Part shown: piece after piece, positions 36,357 to 46,830 of the stretch
Position numbering within the stretch: position 1 is the first letter of the stretch
Layout: every line of letters starts with the position of its first letter
NCBI GenBank assembly: GCA_911728455.2
Contig: OU452224.1
Coordinates: forward strand, 7,134,501-7,198,500
DNA length: 64,000 nucleotides
Source of the DNA: Marthasterias glacialis
Lineage: Eukaryota > Echinodermata > Asteroidea > Forcipulatida > Asteriidae
Direction of reading: 5' to 3'
Translations under genes and position numbers: made by a program
Notes under the pieces: generated by a model
Seen by the model: only the letters and a program-made list of their open reading frames with translations
Database searches by the model: none
What the model was told of the DNA's origin: nothing

Positions 36357-36849
36357 GTCCACGTATACCGTTTAGTCTGGTGCCCCTGTTCAGCTGCACT
36401 TGTCACAACAAGTGTTAATATTTGTGGGGTTTGCGTATTCTCATGAAACGTGATTACAAGATGTGTGGACCGTCAACAAATCGTCGCTTAGATTTAAGTA
36501 TCAAGTACCGGTATGTCTAATAGCTAATCGGTACAAGACTGCAATACTTTAATTGATTGTAATGACAAGTGACTCAATTGCATGGTCTATTGCCCTTTGG
36601 TATGACCAGTGTAGGTGCTCTTTAATGTGGCGAGGAAATACATCAACACGGGCTAGGTCCTAACGAGTTAATGGAAGCAATACAATTCCGATGAAATCGA
36701 GAGATGATGGGTTCATAAAAATGATAGATGGAATCACGCCCGTGCTCGTCTAAAACCTTGTGTCATTATTAGTTATCTAAAACATCAGTTGAAGTTACTC
36801 ACAAGCAAAGGAACCCCGCGAGTGTGGGACAATACAACATTAACCTCGG

Positions 36850-37140
36850 TTAATTATACTTTCAAATTCTCACCATCTCGTCTTGTAACCCGTGCCAAGA
36901 TATGAAGACATCCTAGCCCCTGGTTATATTGGATCTTGTGTTCTCACACAATCCGTGATCGCAGTTCGCTTTCCAGTAATTAGACACAAAGCTGTAGGCG
37001 GGCGAATTAAGACGCAATTACACCGTATCAAGCACCTGTTTGCCCCGTGAGCGCCGGTCTACAGCTAATTGGGTGCGAAGATGTCACTGGTACAACACTG
37101 CGTGATTTACCCGCCGGTGCTGTGTTAAAATTTAATTATA
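36850..37140. promoter_or_regulatory. cluster of TAATTA/TAATTG homeodomain-type sites
   Basis: GGTTAATTATAC, CCAGTAATTAGAC, CGAATTAAG, CGCAATTACACC, AGCTAATTGGG and TTTAATTATAC occur within 290 bp, alongside CACCTG. The stretch is not repeated elsewhere in the window and lies 2.3 kb before exon 2. It may be an enhancer; base composition alone could also give some of these sites. Confidence 0.25.
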
Positions 37141-37939
37141 CATAACGTCCGCTCTACCACACTGTTTGAAGGAGAGAAAAAATCGAATTGGCGCGAACGT
37201 TCGTGACTCCTGAATAGCAAGATGTTATCATGTAACGGAAGGGGGTGAAACTATACCGGCAGACGTGCATATACATGTGTCTTGACAATGACGTGAAAAT
37301 AGCTTTTATCTTGACCGGATATCTGATTTTTTTTTCCAGGCTATACTCAATCAAACACTCCACAGATCAAAATATGTGGTTTAGTTACAATTGTATTTAC
37401 ACCTGAAAGCTGTACAGTGGTTTGTAAAGTATACGAAGCGTGAGTCCCGCGTGATACACCGAAACATTGCTTATGGCGTTAACAGCGGATACCGTAGATG
37501 GAGTGTGTTGTAATAATGTGACCATAGAGCACGATGTGACTTACATCGTCCAATGGGACTATGCGGCAGGGTGTGGGCTTTCACTTCTGTCCAGACGGTC
37601 GATTACAATGAAGACAAAGTAGAAGGCTTGGCTTGACATGATATTTATATGCCATCATGATTGAAATTGCAATGCAAACCTTCAAAAATTCATATTGGAA
37701 AGTCTTGCAAAGAGTTCGTCAAATTAAGTAGAACTTATTTCAAATGGTACTATCGTCCGATATATAAGGCTATGTTAATCCACAGATAATCCTTACATTC
37801 ATTACAATCAACTATTTTTTATGTAATACAAAATGTAGCTCAACAAATCTTATTGGCGTCACTTTGTATAGCTTTTTAGAGTCTTTATAACTGTTTATTT
37901 AATTTTAAATTTCTTAATTCGATTTTTGTGTAAATTTGT

Positions 37940-38375
37940 AAATTTGAATGTTGTCAGTCTCTTGACTGTTTTATGATTCAAATTAATAAACCAATAATAA
38001 TAATAATAAGGTAAATAATTTCTCAGTATGTATTAAAACATAGTTTTCTTTCCACTGACTGCTTTGCGAGGTACATCATCATTTGTTAGCTCTCAAAAAC
38101 ATCTTTTTCATTTCATTCTAGCTTTTTAAGTGTTATTGTTGTTGTTGTTTGTTAGTTGTTTTGTTCATCTCTGTCTGTTTGTTTTGTCTCTGTCCACAGG
38201 CTGATTACTACAAGCCTTGGCTTATCTAAATCAGCCTCCATACTGTTCTCATCCTTTGCCTGTTCAAGCCTAACTTAGTCTATTCTCTTTATTATTACGT
38301 TGTACATGTTGTACATTTCTATCTTTTTTCTTTTATTTGTTATGGCAGTATGCAAATAAATGTTACTGAAACTGC
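37940..38375 (+). mobile_element. possible LINE 3' UTR fragments
   Basis: ACCAATAATAATAATAATAAG (about 37990) and, further on, a GGCTGATT...AATCAGCC hairpin followed by ATGCAAATAAATGTTACTG look like retroposon 3' ends. There is no coding remnant. Confidence 0.3.
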
Positions 38376-38463
38376 ATTGAACTTAATTTCCGTACACATC
38401 CCCGAAACGTCACCAACTACGTAGGCAAACGTAACTACATACAGCACTTGCACTGTGGCTTAT

Positions 38464-38841
38464 AAGGACACCTTGCCTTCGGATTGGGTGCTTTGGGGCT
38501 AAAAAGGCGTTTGTTAATGAATGAGTATGGTTGGATAGATTTTTTAAAAGTATAAGATTCACACAAATATCCCTGAAAATGTGTTTTTGTATAATTTTGT
38601 GACATAACACGGTCCGACATTTTGTAAACCACATTTTTGACTCCACAAAAGGGCGGACCGTATGTTTCTCTGTTGAGTGTGATTCCACCACTGGTTGTAT
38701 TTCCAGAGGCAAATGTATGGTTTTTTTTATTACTAATTACAACACACTGTAGGTGTTTTATTGCACGAACAATTCTTAAAAAGGATCAAGGAGCAATTCC
38801 AAATGGCAAAATTTAAAGAGATATGAAGGCGATGTGTTCCA
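38464..38841 (-). mobile_element. TTAA-type MITE, AGGGACAC family, copy 2
   Basis: Inverted relative to 17852-18251. Shared landmarks include AAGGACACCTTGCCTTCGG, GACATAACACGGTCCG, TTTTTGACTCCACAAAA, ACAACACACTGTAGGTGTTT and AGGAGCAATTCCAAATGGCA. TTAA is intact beside the right end (38842-38845) but mutated to TATA at the left. Confidence 0.82.
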
Positions 38842-39130
38842 TTAAAACCTGTGTCTGCTAAGCAGAGTTGTCATGTTAGCAACTTGTAGTTCAGTGTAGT
38901 AGCTGAGAATCCAGTGTGTATAACTAGCACAACTTGGAGCTGTACATAAAAAAAGGAACACTTAACAATCAAGTTACCATTCAAAACACAACGTGATGTC
39001 TGCGACTGTTGTTGTTGTTGTTATTGTTTACTTTTTCATGTATGTTTGGTCCCATATATTAAAGGGCGGGTACTGATCTTTGACATTATCAATGTTTTCT
39101 GCCTGCTGCGGTATCAAATGACGATTTTCA

Positions 39131-39371
39131 GGACGCTAGGTGGCAGCATATTTATCAGATTGTCCGCGTGCTTGGAACTACGGAGGCCGCTTCCGACTGA
39201 ATCAAGCGACTTCGGCTACGGCTATGGCCGTTGGCTGCAGCTGCAGTGGTGAAGAATAGGCCCTTTTTTAGCGAACCAGCCATAACCACAGCCAAAGCCA
39301 CCCATTCAGACACAGCCGTATAAACACCGGTATGTATTATCTAGTTTGTTTGCTGCCACCTAGCGTCCCAA
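39131..39371. mobile_element. MITE with CTCF-like terminal repeat (GACGCTAGGTGGCAGCA), with nested element
   Basis: GGACGCTAGGTGGCAGCA at the left is mirrored by TGCTGCCACCTAGCGTCC at the right. The interior is mostly occupied by an inverted, diverged copy (about 39190-39322) of the AGGCCGTGTCCGAAT family. The terminal repeat recurs alone at 61071. The element ends about 80 bp before exon 2. Confidence 0.7.
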
Positions 39372-39455
39372 AGTTCGCCACAGGGAGCCATGACTAATCA
39401 GAGCATGATCAGAGTCATACAATACTAAACTTGAAATGTTCTACACTCTTTATAG

Positions 39456-39605
39456 GTGGGCTCTTTTCCAAAGGAAGCAAAGCAGAGCGAGCTTTTAATT
39501 TTGCTGTGGACCGGATCAACAGACATAAGGTGGAAAATGACACTACTTTGGTGCCTGCGGTGGAGTACGTTAAAGATGAGGACAGTTACGATGTAAACAA
39601 AAAAA
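39456..39605 (+). CDS. kainate-type glutamate receptor, exon 2 (amino-terminal domain)
   Basis: A TATAG acceptor and GTAAGT donor bound 150 bp that encode residues 36-85; both splice sites are phase 1. The translation starts GGLFSKGSKAERAFNFAVDR, aligning with the GGIF...AFRFAVNTINR start of mammalian GRIK amino-terminal domains, and ends DSYDVNKK. Asn63-Asp-Thr is an N-glycosylation sequon. The exon sits between two mobile elements, 80 bp from one and 100 bp from the other, with both splice sites intact. Confidence 0.93.
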
Positions 39606-39705
39606 GTAAGTTGTAATTGCTTTATCAACAGTTTGTTTGAACAGGGTAGACTCACCAGTGTTTGTGGGCTTTCCTAAATAGTTGGGAAATATTTGACAAA
39701 CTATA

Positions 39706-39841
39706 AGGCCGTGTCCGAATTTGATGCCGAATTTGATGTCTCCGGCTGTGACTATGTCCGGAACGCCGGAAAGTTTCGATTTTTTAACGTTGTTGTTGCA
39801 GCCGTAGCCGTAGCCGAAGTCGCTTGATTCGGACAGGTCTT
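39706..39841. mobile_element. TA-type MITE, AGGCCGTGTCCGAAT family
   Basis: AGGCCGTGTCCGAATTTGAT follows TA (39704-39705), and GCTTGATTCGGACAGGTCT ends the copy before TA. Same family as 61788-61882 and the nested copy at 39190-39322. It lies 100 bp after the exon 2 donor. Confidence 0.75.
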
Positions 39842-40149
39842 TAGCTAAGTTTTCAGTGCATCTTTCTTGTATTTTATTTATTTGTTTTAACTTGAGTCCA
39901 AACTGAGTTTTGAACGGAAATCAAATGAACCATAAACACATCCCGTGAAGCGGTGACTTTCCGTCTGCAGATTTCCCCTGCACTCACTAAACGTATGCTT
40001 TGCTGAGACACCATGGTTCACTGAGCCACACACACTCCCCCACTCACCACTAGTTGGATCCAGTTCAAGTCTACACGCATCATTGAGCTAAGCCCGGCTT
40101 ATCCCGTTCCAGTGTCCACCTTTGCCCACCATTAAGCTAAGCCTACCCG

Positions 40150-40497
40150 TTGGCTAAACCAAAGATACTAGAAACTCAGAATAGGACACTCGTGCCGTTT
40201 TGCACAGTAGCAGATGTAACGCCTTTATACCTACCAACCGCGTATGGCGCCCTTCCCCATGTGTCAATTTTGCTGGGATATTGGTACAATTTATTGCCAA
40301 ACACCAGATTTTCGATCTGCCTTCACCTTGTTTAGTTGGTGGGATCGTTTGGCCTAAGTTATCCATTTACTAGGCCCTACTTATCGAAAAAACGATATTT
40401 GGTTTTACCTACCTAACCACAGCGGGCGCCCCTATTTTGCGTTTTATGTTTCTGAATAGAGTGTCCGATCTTGGTTTTGTAGTATATTTGGCTAAAC
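40150..40497. mobile_element. MITE-like inverted-repeat element
   Basis: TTGGCTAAACCAAAGATACT ... AATAGGACACTC on the left has an inverted counterpart on the right (GAGTGTCCGATCTTGGTTTT, AGTATATTTGGCTAAA). The span is about 350 bp with no coding. The exact ends are uncertain. Confidence 0.5.
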
Positions 40498-40539
40498 CCC
40501 TTCGGCAGTACTTAAGCAGCAATCAGCAACGGAGTCCAG

Positions 40540-40660
40540 CATGCCCCTGAAGACGATCAGAGCGAACTGATCGAAAGTTCGAGTTGTCAAATCACCAGTT
40601 CTTTTCAGAACCACCACAACTCATAGAGAGAATTTTCACGTATATGGTGTCTCTGCAAAC
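40540..40660. mobile_element. Penelope-like element end with hammerhead-like core
   Basis: CCTGAAGACGATCAGAGCGA followed by ACTGATCGAAAG has the pattern CTGANGA, a stem (GATCAG/CTGATC), then GAAA, as in hammerhead ribozymes described in Penelope-like retroelements. It continues with GGTTCTTTTCAGAACCACC and CATAGAGAGAATTTTCACG, similar to the right arm at 35382-35585. Confidence 0.45.
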
Positions 40661-42796
40661 CTCACTAGAACGTATACCTTGCTGGCAGTACAACGTCACT
40701 TCTGCAAGCGAATCTGCTCCAAAATGAGCATCTTGTACACTAAGGAATGACCGAACCACTATGTGTTCTTGTTGATTAAAATTTCATGTTGGACACTGAC
40801 ATGGCTGATGACCATTAAATTCATCAGTGAATAATGTTTTATATGCCGTGAAATTTACAATTTATGGGCCGAACTCCCATTCACCCGTCCCTCAGTAATT
40901 CCAAATGTCACACTGTCTAGTGGGTTTGCGGTTTATTGATTCTACTTCAGCGGTCATTTTGATGTTTTATTGGATGCCCTAATGGCGCAATTGGAATGCT
41001 TCATGACCTACTTGCAGATTGGAATGGTGCAAACTGACATTCACGATCAGGATGTGTTGTCAACTTAATTTTCCAGGGAATACGTTTGTTAGTAAAATTT
41101 CCAGTGGCTGTGAAGAACATGTCTGTCTGAAACAAGGTCATCTGCTTGTTTATGCCAGGATCAAGTTAGCAGTAATTGTTAAGCGTGGGAATTCTGCTAA
41201 GAGCATACAAGTATAGCTAAGCAGAAATGGTTTCAGTCAGTATAACCATTGTCATGTTACTGCTTCATTTGTGACTGTTTTTCCTGATAACTTTTCTGCT
41301 GAACGCTATTTCTTTGCTAGCAGCTTTGTGAATTTAGGCCCGATATTGCGTGGGTGTCAAACTTGTTTTTATCACTCTTGTGCCGAACTGTCGAAAGGCA
41401 CCCGGCGGTGATGTGAAGAGTTCAGCGCGCAGGAGACAGGATGCCAGACTTTGGTCATTCGTCATAAATGAGAGTTGCGTTAATGAGGATGATACGTTGA
41501 TATTTTTGACAGGTCAGCGTCGGTGCCAATTACTACCAAGATTTGTCATCGGAATAAATTGGACCGTTTCAGATTGGACCCAGCAATGGCTAATAAAATA
41601 ATAATAATTATAATAATAACAATGGCTACCACATCAGGACCCGGCAGGCTTAATTTACCCCTCCAATTTTTTTGCCCGTAACTTTTTAAGATCAAACATT
41701 CTGACTTTCCCCACTATTTATCTAGGGTCATATTGTGAAAAACAGTTGCTCTCAGGGGTCAGCCAATACCATGTCAACCGTTTGTTTGAACTTGGGTCAA
41801 ACGTTTTTAAGGTTTTCGTGATTTGTTTGTCTTTTTCACAATACTTACACATGCTACTGATTTTTTTATTTATTTATTATTATTTTTTTTTACCCCCATA
41901 AAATAGAGAGAAAATCTACAAAAGTGACCTCTAGTGGCGAGTTATGAATTGTTTTTACGTCAACCTGTAGAACGTGATAAAGTGAAAATTTGTGGCAAGT
42001 TTCATGAAAATCGGTCAGGAACTTTGGAAAATACGGAGGCGGGGGGCAATGTGTGCCTCACCCGTTCCCGTTGATTACATTTCCATTCAACCAGAAAAGC
42101 CAGTCATTCACAACAACGATGATGACAGTATTCAGTATAGCTGTCAGGAAACCAAACATAATTTGACAATCGAATAAGCCATGTAATCCCAAATTATTGG
42201 ATTTTGGCGTAGGGACTACCAAGATAAATGTGGGTACTTTGAATTGAGTGTATTTTATAATACCGTACCAGCACAAATTGACTGCTGCAATGCATGAGCC
42301 ACCATGCGTTTTTTTTCTTAATAGCTAAAAGTACAATAACCGGAATACAATCCCACTTTTTTTTTATTCATTATTAATTTAAAGTCCCGCTTATATTTTT
42401 ATAAGTATACTATTGCACTGTTATAGGGGTACTAGAGTTGTACCCGTGAGATAGATGTAAAAGTAAGTGTGAAGTTGGGGTACAGAATGATGTTAAGTTT
42501 GGAGAAGTTGGCTTGAAACAGTCGATGCTAGTAATAACTGGTTGCAAAGTAAGTCAATGCGAACTATGACTACGGGAAATGTCTGGGGACATCCATTTTG
42601 ACGTGCTCTTAGTTCTGACATTCACTCTAAGTGTATGTATGTGGAACGTATTCCAAATAGTATGTTTCACACATTCATACCTTGGAAATGACGCCCAGTG
42701 TTTCTGGTTCAAGTGCTAGAGTGGAAATGTTTCCCCGGGTAGTTTATCTATAGTATACGGTGCTTTTAAGTGGACCCAGTGAGACAGGCATTTTTA

Positions 42797-42927
42797 AAAA
42801 CGATAACACTTCAGGTAGAATCAATTAAAGGAAAGTTGTCTAACATAATTATCTTTATACCGTGTAAGGTATATGCAAATCTGTGAACATTTATGTTTTT
42901 CTTTCGCACCAATGTTGAGTTTGGGTT
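42797..42927 (-). mobile_element. TTAA-type MITE, AGCCC family, copy 4 (truncated)
   Basis: AAAACGATAACACTTCAGGT through TGTGAACATTTATGTTTTTC to CAATGTTGAGTTTGGGTT, then TTAA (42928-42931). Only one half of the element remains. Confidence 0.8.
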
Positions 42928-43214
42928 TTAAAGTATGCTTAATGTCAACCTGACAAATCTGCATTATTACAAGTTATTGGTGCAATTCAAGTGACCTCAT
43001 TTGGTTTCTTAAGAGTTACACCTGATATAATATAAATTTAACATAGTTAATTATCACAATAACTGGCATACTGAAGGGCAGGCGTGTCATGGGATCACGC
43101 TCACGTGATCATGCTTGTCTTGTCGTAAAAACCACAAATACGATTTTATTTGTTTAAGAAAACAGGTGGAATTTTTTTTCATGTGAATTTGCAGAAAAAA
43201 AATCGTACTACAAT

Positions 43215-43350
43215 CACAATAGTTTTGTATTTATTCGCAATAGTATTGCGTTTATTAGCAAAAGTATTGCGTTTTTCGTAATGGCTCTTCGCAACAAAAT
43301 TGCGTTTATTCGCAGTATGGCGTTTATTCGCATTGAATAAACGCTGAGAA
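43215..43350. repeat. degenerate minisatellite, ATTGCGTTTATTCGCA units
   Basis: Five to six irregular units of about 17-27 bp combining TTTATTCGCA and ATTGCG. Because TGCGAATAAA and TTTATTCGCA both occur, parts can pair. Confidence 0.75.
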
Positions 43351-43732
43351 ATATTTGACATACCCATAACTCTGCATAACCCCAACAAAAACATACAAAC
43401 CTTCTATCGCCCACATTCACTCAAAACTGAATAAATAATCACTATGTGTGGAAACCATAATGACAAGCGAACGTCTGAGTACGGATGACGTTGCAAGAAT
43501 TATTACCAGTGTTAGTTAGCATGCTACTTAATAGTGGGGTAGGCTGGTGGGGTCTTCTTGGTGATTGCATCCGGGTGAAACCGGTTTCCATTGCTTTTGT
43601 AAAAAAATTCTAAACTTAATAAGATTACAGAAATTCATCTATGGCCCGCCTTAATTTTGTACGAGTTACTGGTGTTACATTTAAAACCCACTATCAAATT
43701 CACATCCTTTTGGAATCATAAAAAGAACCGTA

Positions 43733-43880
43733 TGGACTCCGAGCATTGACGTCATCCAAACGCCAACTTAGAGATAACAAACATTTGATGAAACAATGGA
43801 GAGCGCAACTCTTTGTGTACACGTGGTGCACAACGAAAGGCTAACGAGCATTTGAAGAATATAGATTTGAACTTAACTCT
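43733..43880. mobile_element. TA-type MITE with CRE, diverged copy
   Basis: GAGCATTGACGTCATCCAAA, CGCCAACTTAGAGAT and GATGAAACAATGGA align with the left half of 54799-54954. The right end is not recognisable. Confidence 0.5.
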
Positions 43881-43881
43881 T

Positions 43882-44065
43882 GATTCTAAAAAACGAAACC
43901 CAGTTCTTTATTCCTTGATTCCTATTTCCTATTTCTATGTCTATTCCCATTTCTTGATTCTAAAAACGAAACCCTGGTTCCTTATTCCTTGATTCCTATT
44001 TCCTATTTCTTTTTCTATTCCCATTTCTTGATTCTAAACAACGAAACCGCAGTTCTTTATTTCCG
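43882..44065. repeat. tandem repeat, unit about 78 bp, 2.3 copies
   Basis: Units begin GATTCTAAAAAACGAAACCC and run through TTATTCCTTGATTCCTATTT to CTATTCCCATTTCTT. The third is partial. Strongly pyrimidine-biased. Confidence 0.85.
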
Positions 44066-45789
44066 CCGAAAACCTATTCTCTGCTTTGTTGTTTTTGTTT
44101 GAGTGTACTGAGTCAACGCACACTGTTTTGATTAACGGAATACACTCTTGGTTGGCAATGACAATTATTTTGGAAGGTTATGAAAACTCATATTATGCAA
44201 TTTGTGTCTTGGTATGCATGATGTCTTTTGTGCTTTCATAAGCCACACAAGTCAAACTCCAATCAATTTTAATATGCATCAACGAGAATCAATTATCAGA
44301 CCCATTGAAAACCTTGCAATCAAATCGTCATCAGAATAGCAACTCACAAAAGCTAGCAACATCATTTTTAAAATTGCACCTGTTAAAATGTATAATGATT
44401 TTGTTTGTAGTCTAGAGTTAGGATCATGTGCACAATATGAACTGCAATGGCCCGATCGTTGGAACATCCGTTATCGCCCGGAACACAGAACGTGAGAATA
44501 GTCGTATTGCAGACTGGTCGGCCAAACATGAAGCGTGTCGTGTGTATCCGGTGCAAATAATATATTTTATAAGGTGTCGTACATGATTCACAGTAGAAAG
44601 TATTAGTAACTGATGAACTCGCTTGGTATCTCCATTGTACCCGCTGCTGTCCGTGCGCTAGATGGAGCGATCACGGTCGCCATTTTTTCTATTATTGTTA
44701 TTATTCTCACCTCATGCAGTCAATGAAACCTCAGAGCTGTTAACGTGACTTTCGTTTCCGCTCAGGTTTTTGTTTGTGGTGATTTCGTTTTCGTATGTCT
44801 CTTACTGTACCATTAGAATGTTCTGAATGTTCATCAAGACGTGATGATACCTTTTCTATATAGGCCTGAGTTGGTTTACATGGCTGTCAACTCCGTTGGA
44901 GTAATGAACGTCTTCTGGTAGACTTTACACCAACGTGTCATTTTTTTTTCTTAACCGCTCGGTTTTGCAAGGTGAATCGTGTTGCTCACTAAAGGCTGGT
45001 ATGTTTTGCATTACGGCCTTGCATGGCGTTAAAGCAAAGATAACAACGCGGCATTTCGTTCCTCTCCGTTGGGCTTGACAATGATCAACGTCTTTGTCAT
45101 GTTGTGTTCATTTTGAATAGTTTTGGAACCATGGGAATGACGTTAAATATCTGCAGCTGACGGCATGACCTTTTCCTTCTTCGTCCACGGCGAAGTCTCA
45201 GAACCTTGTGTATTACCTGCCCGTTCTAATCATTACCGTTATCTTGATTTTCAACTAGTCACATCGGGCGAAATCTTCTAAGTGCCTCGGTGAGGGAAGT
45301 TCAGGCATTAGAACTAATTGTGGTTGACAAGTGCAAAGATGCTTTCAAATCAGGGCTGGGGGGAGCCCGTTCACCAAATGTTTAGTATATATAGCTAGAT
45401 GCTTAACTGACCGTTGCTGTTATTGTACATAACCCAAGATGTGACTAAGAAGTATACATTAATAATAATATTATTAATACACTGCCTGAACCATTCAATC
45501 ACACTCAACACCGACAGCGAGACGGGTAGTCTGAAACACAACAGAGATAATGAGGTATCTCCGGTTGTGAATGTAAAACACATCATTGCTAATTATATTA
45601 AATTTAAAGGAGGGGAAATAGTTCTCTAACACTTTGCGAACAACAGTGCTTTTTAAAATGCATTTTCACTAGTTTCCCCAAACAGTTTCCACGGGATAGT
45701 TTGAAAGATAAGGAGCGATATTATTTACCGTCAGCGTTACGTTATTGCCTTCGAATGTAAATTTCACACAGTGATATAATTATGAATTA

Positions 45790-46180
45790 TGGCTGTATAT
45801 ACTTTTGGTAATTACTCAACAAATAAATGATCATAAAAACTTACTTGGTAAGGAGCAATGGAGAGTTGTTGATAGTATCAAACATTGTGAGAAACGATTC
45901 CCTTTGAAGTGACATAGTTTTTGAGAAAGAGGTAATTTCTCGCTAAAAAATTGAATCTGAGAAAGGCTTCAGGCATGAAGCCTTTTTCACGTAACGAAAA
46001 ACATGCAGTTTCAGCATTTTCGGATCCTTCTGCGTGGAAATAACCGCTCCAGGTTTTCAGCAATATCTGAAGAACGCTAACATATTTTGAAACAAAATTG
46101 TCAGAGGTTACTTTTATGGTATATATCTACACTTATATAGGATTGATACAAACGAACGGTTCCAATTAAAGGTATATCCT
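45790..46180. mobile_element. MITE-like dispersed repeat, copy 1
   Basis: TTGGTAATTACTCAACAAAT, AACTTACTTGGTAAGGAGCA, CATTGTGAGAAACGATTCCC and TTTTTGAGAAAGAGGTAATT are landmarks of a repeat I recall as common in sea star sequence. The right half (TCTGCGTGGAAATAACCGCT ... GGTATATATCTACA) recurs at 52905-53065. A CTTCAGGCATGAAG palindrome marks the middle. Confidence 0.6.
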
Positions 46181-46384
46181 GCCATTGAAGGAACGTGAAC
46201 AGGTATCCTGTTACATCCCAAACAGCATGACAATTTAAAATGCATTGTCATTTTTCCGCCCCAAAACAATGCATCAAGACAGACAGAAAGATGGGGGAAT
46301 TTACAGCAATTGTTTCTTTAAGTTCACTGCCAGACAGTGTAAACAATAATACTGGAATAATATTGCAAACCAAATTTGTTTCTA

Positions 46385-46830
46385 ATACCTGGAAAGTAGA
46401 GATTCGATTAATACGAGTTTAGAAAGCAGAGCATAGTTTAGAAAGTAGCGATTCGAATAGAGATTCGTATAATACTAGTTTACAAAGTATAGATAATCGA
46501 ATAATACAAGTTTGGAAAGTAGAGAATCGAATAGCACTCGTTTGGAAAGTAGAGATTCTAATAGTACTAGTTTAGAAAGTACAGAGAATCGAATAATATT
46601 AGTTTCGAATACAGAAATTCGAGTCATATTAGTTTTGGAAAGTATTCCAGCATTAGTTTGGAAAGTAGAGATTCGAGTAATACTAGTTTGGAAAGTAAAG
46701 ATAGATAAGTCAGATAGATATTAGAAAAAAAACTATTTTGAAAAATAGAGATTCGAGTAATACTGTTTTGATATATAGAGATTCGAATAAAACTATTTTT
46801 GACAAATGGAGATTCGAATAACACTGTTTC
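46385..46830. repeat. degenerate minisatellite, unit about 28-32 bp
   Basis: Repeating GGAAAGTAGAGATTCGA then ATAATACTAGTTT, about 14 irregular units, in intron 2. The short frames across it are repeat artefacts. Confidence 0.85.

Larger units (their letters stand above)
8954..39455 (+). other. intron 1 of the receptor gene (30.5 kb)
   Basis: Bounded by GTAAGT and TTTATAG. It carries most of the window's mobile DNA and tandem repeats, annotated separately. Between them the sequence is AT-rich and unique-looking. Two stretches stand out as possible regulatory sequence (29880-30130 and 36850-37140). No internal exon of this or another gene could be supported. Long first introns of ion-channel genes often hold enhancers, but that is family-level expectation, not something shown here. 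Confidence 0.85.
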
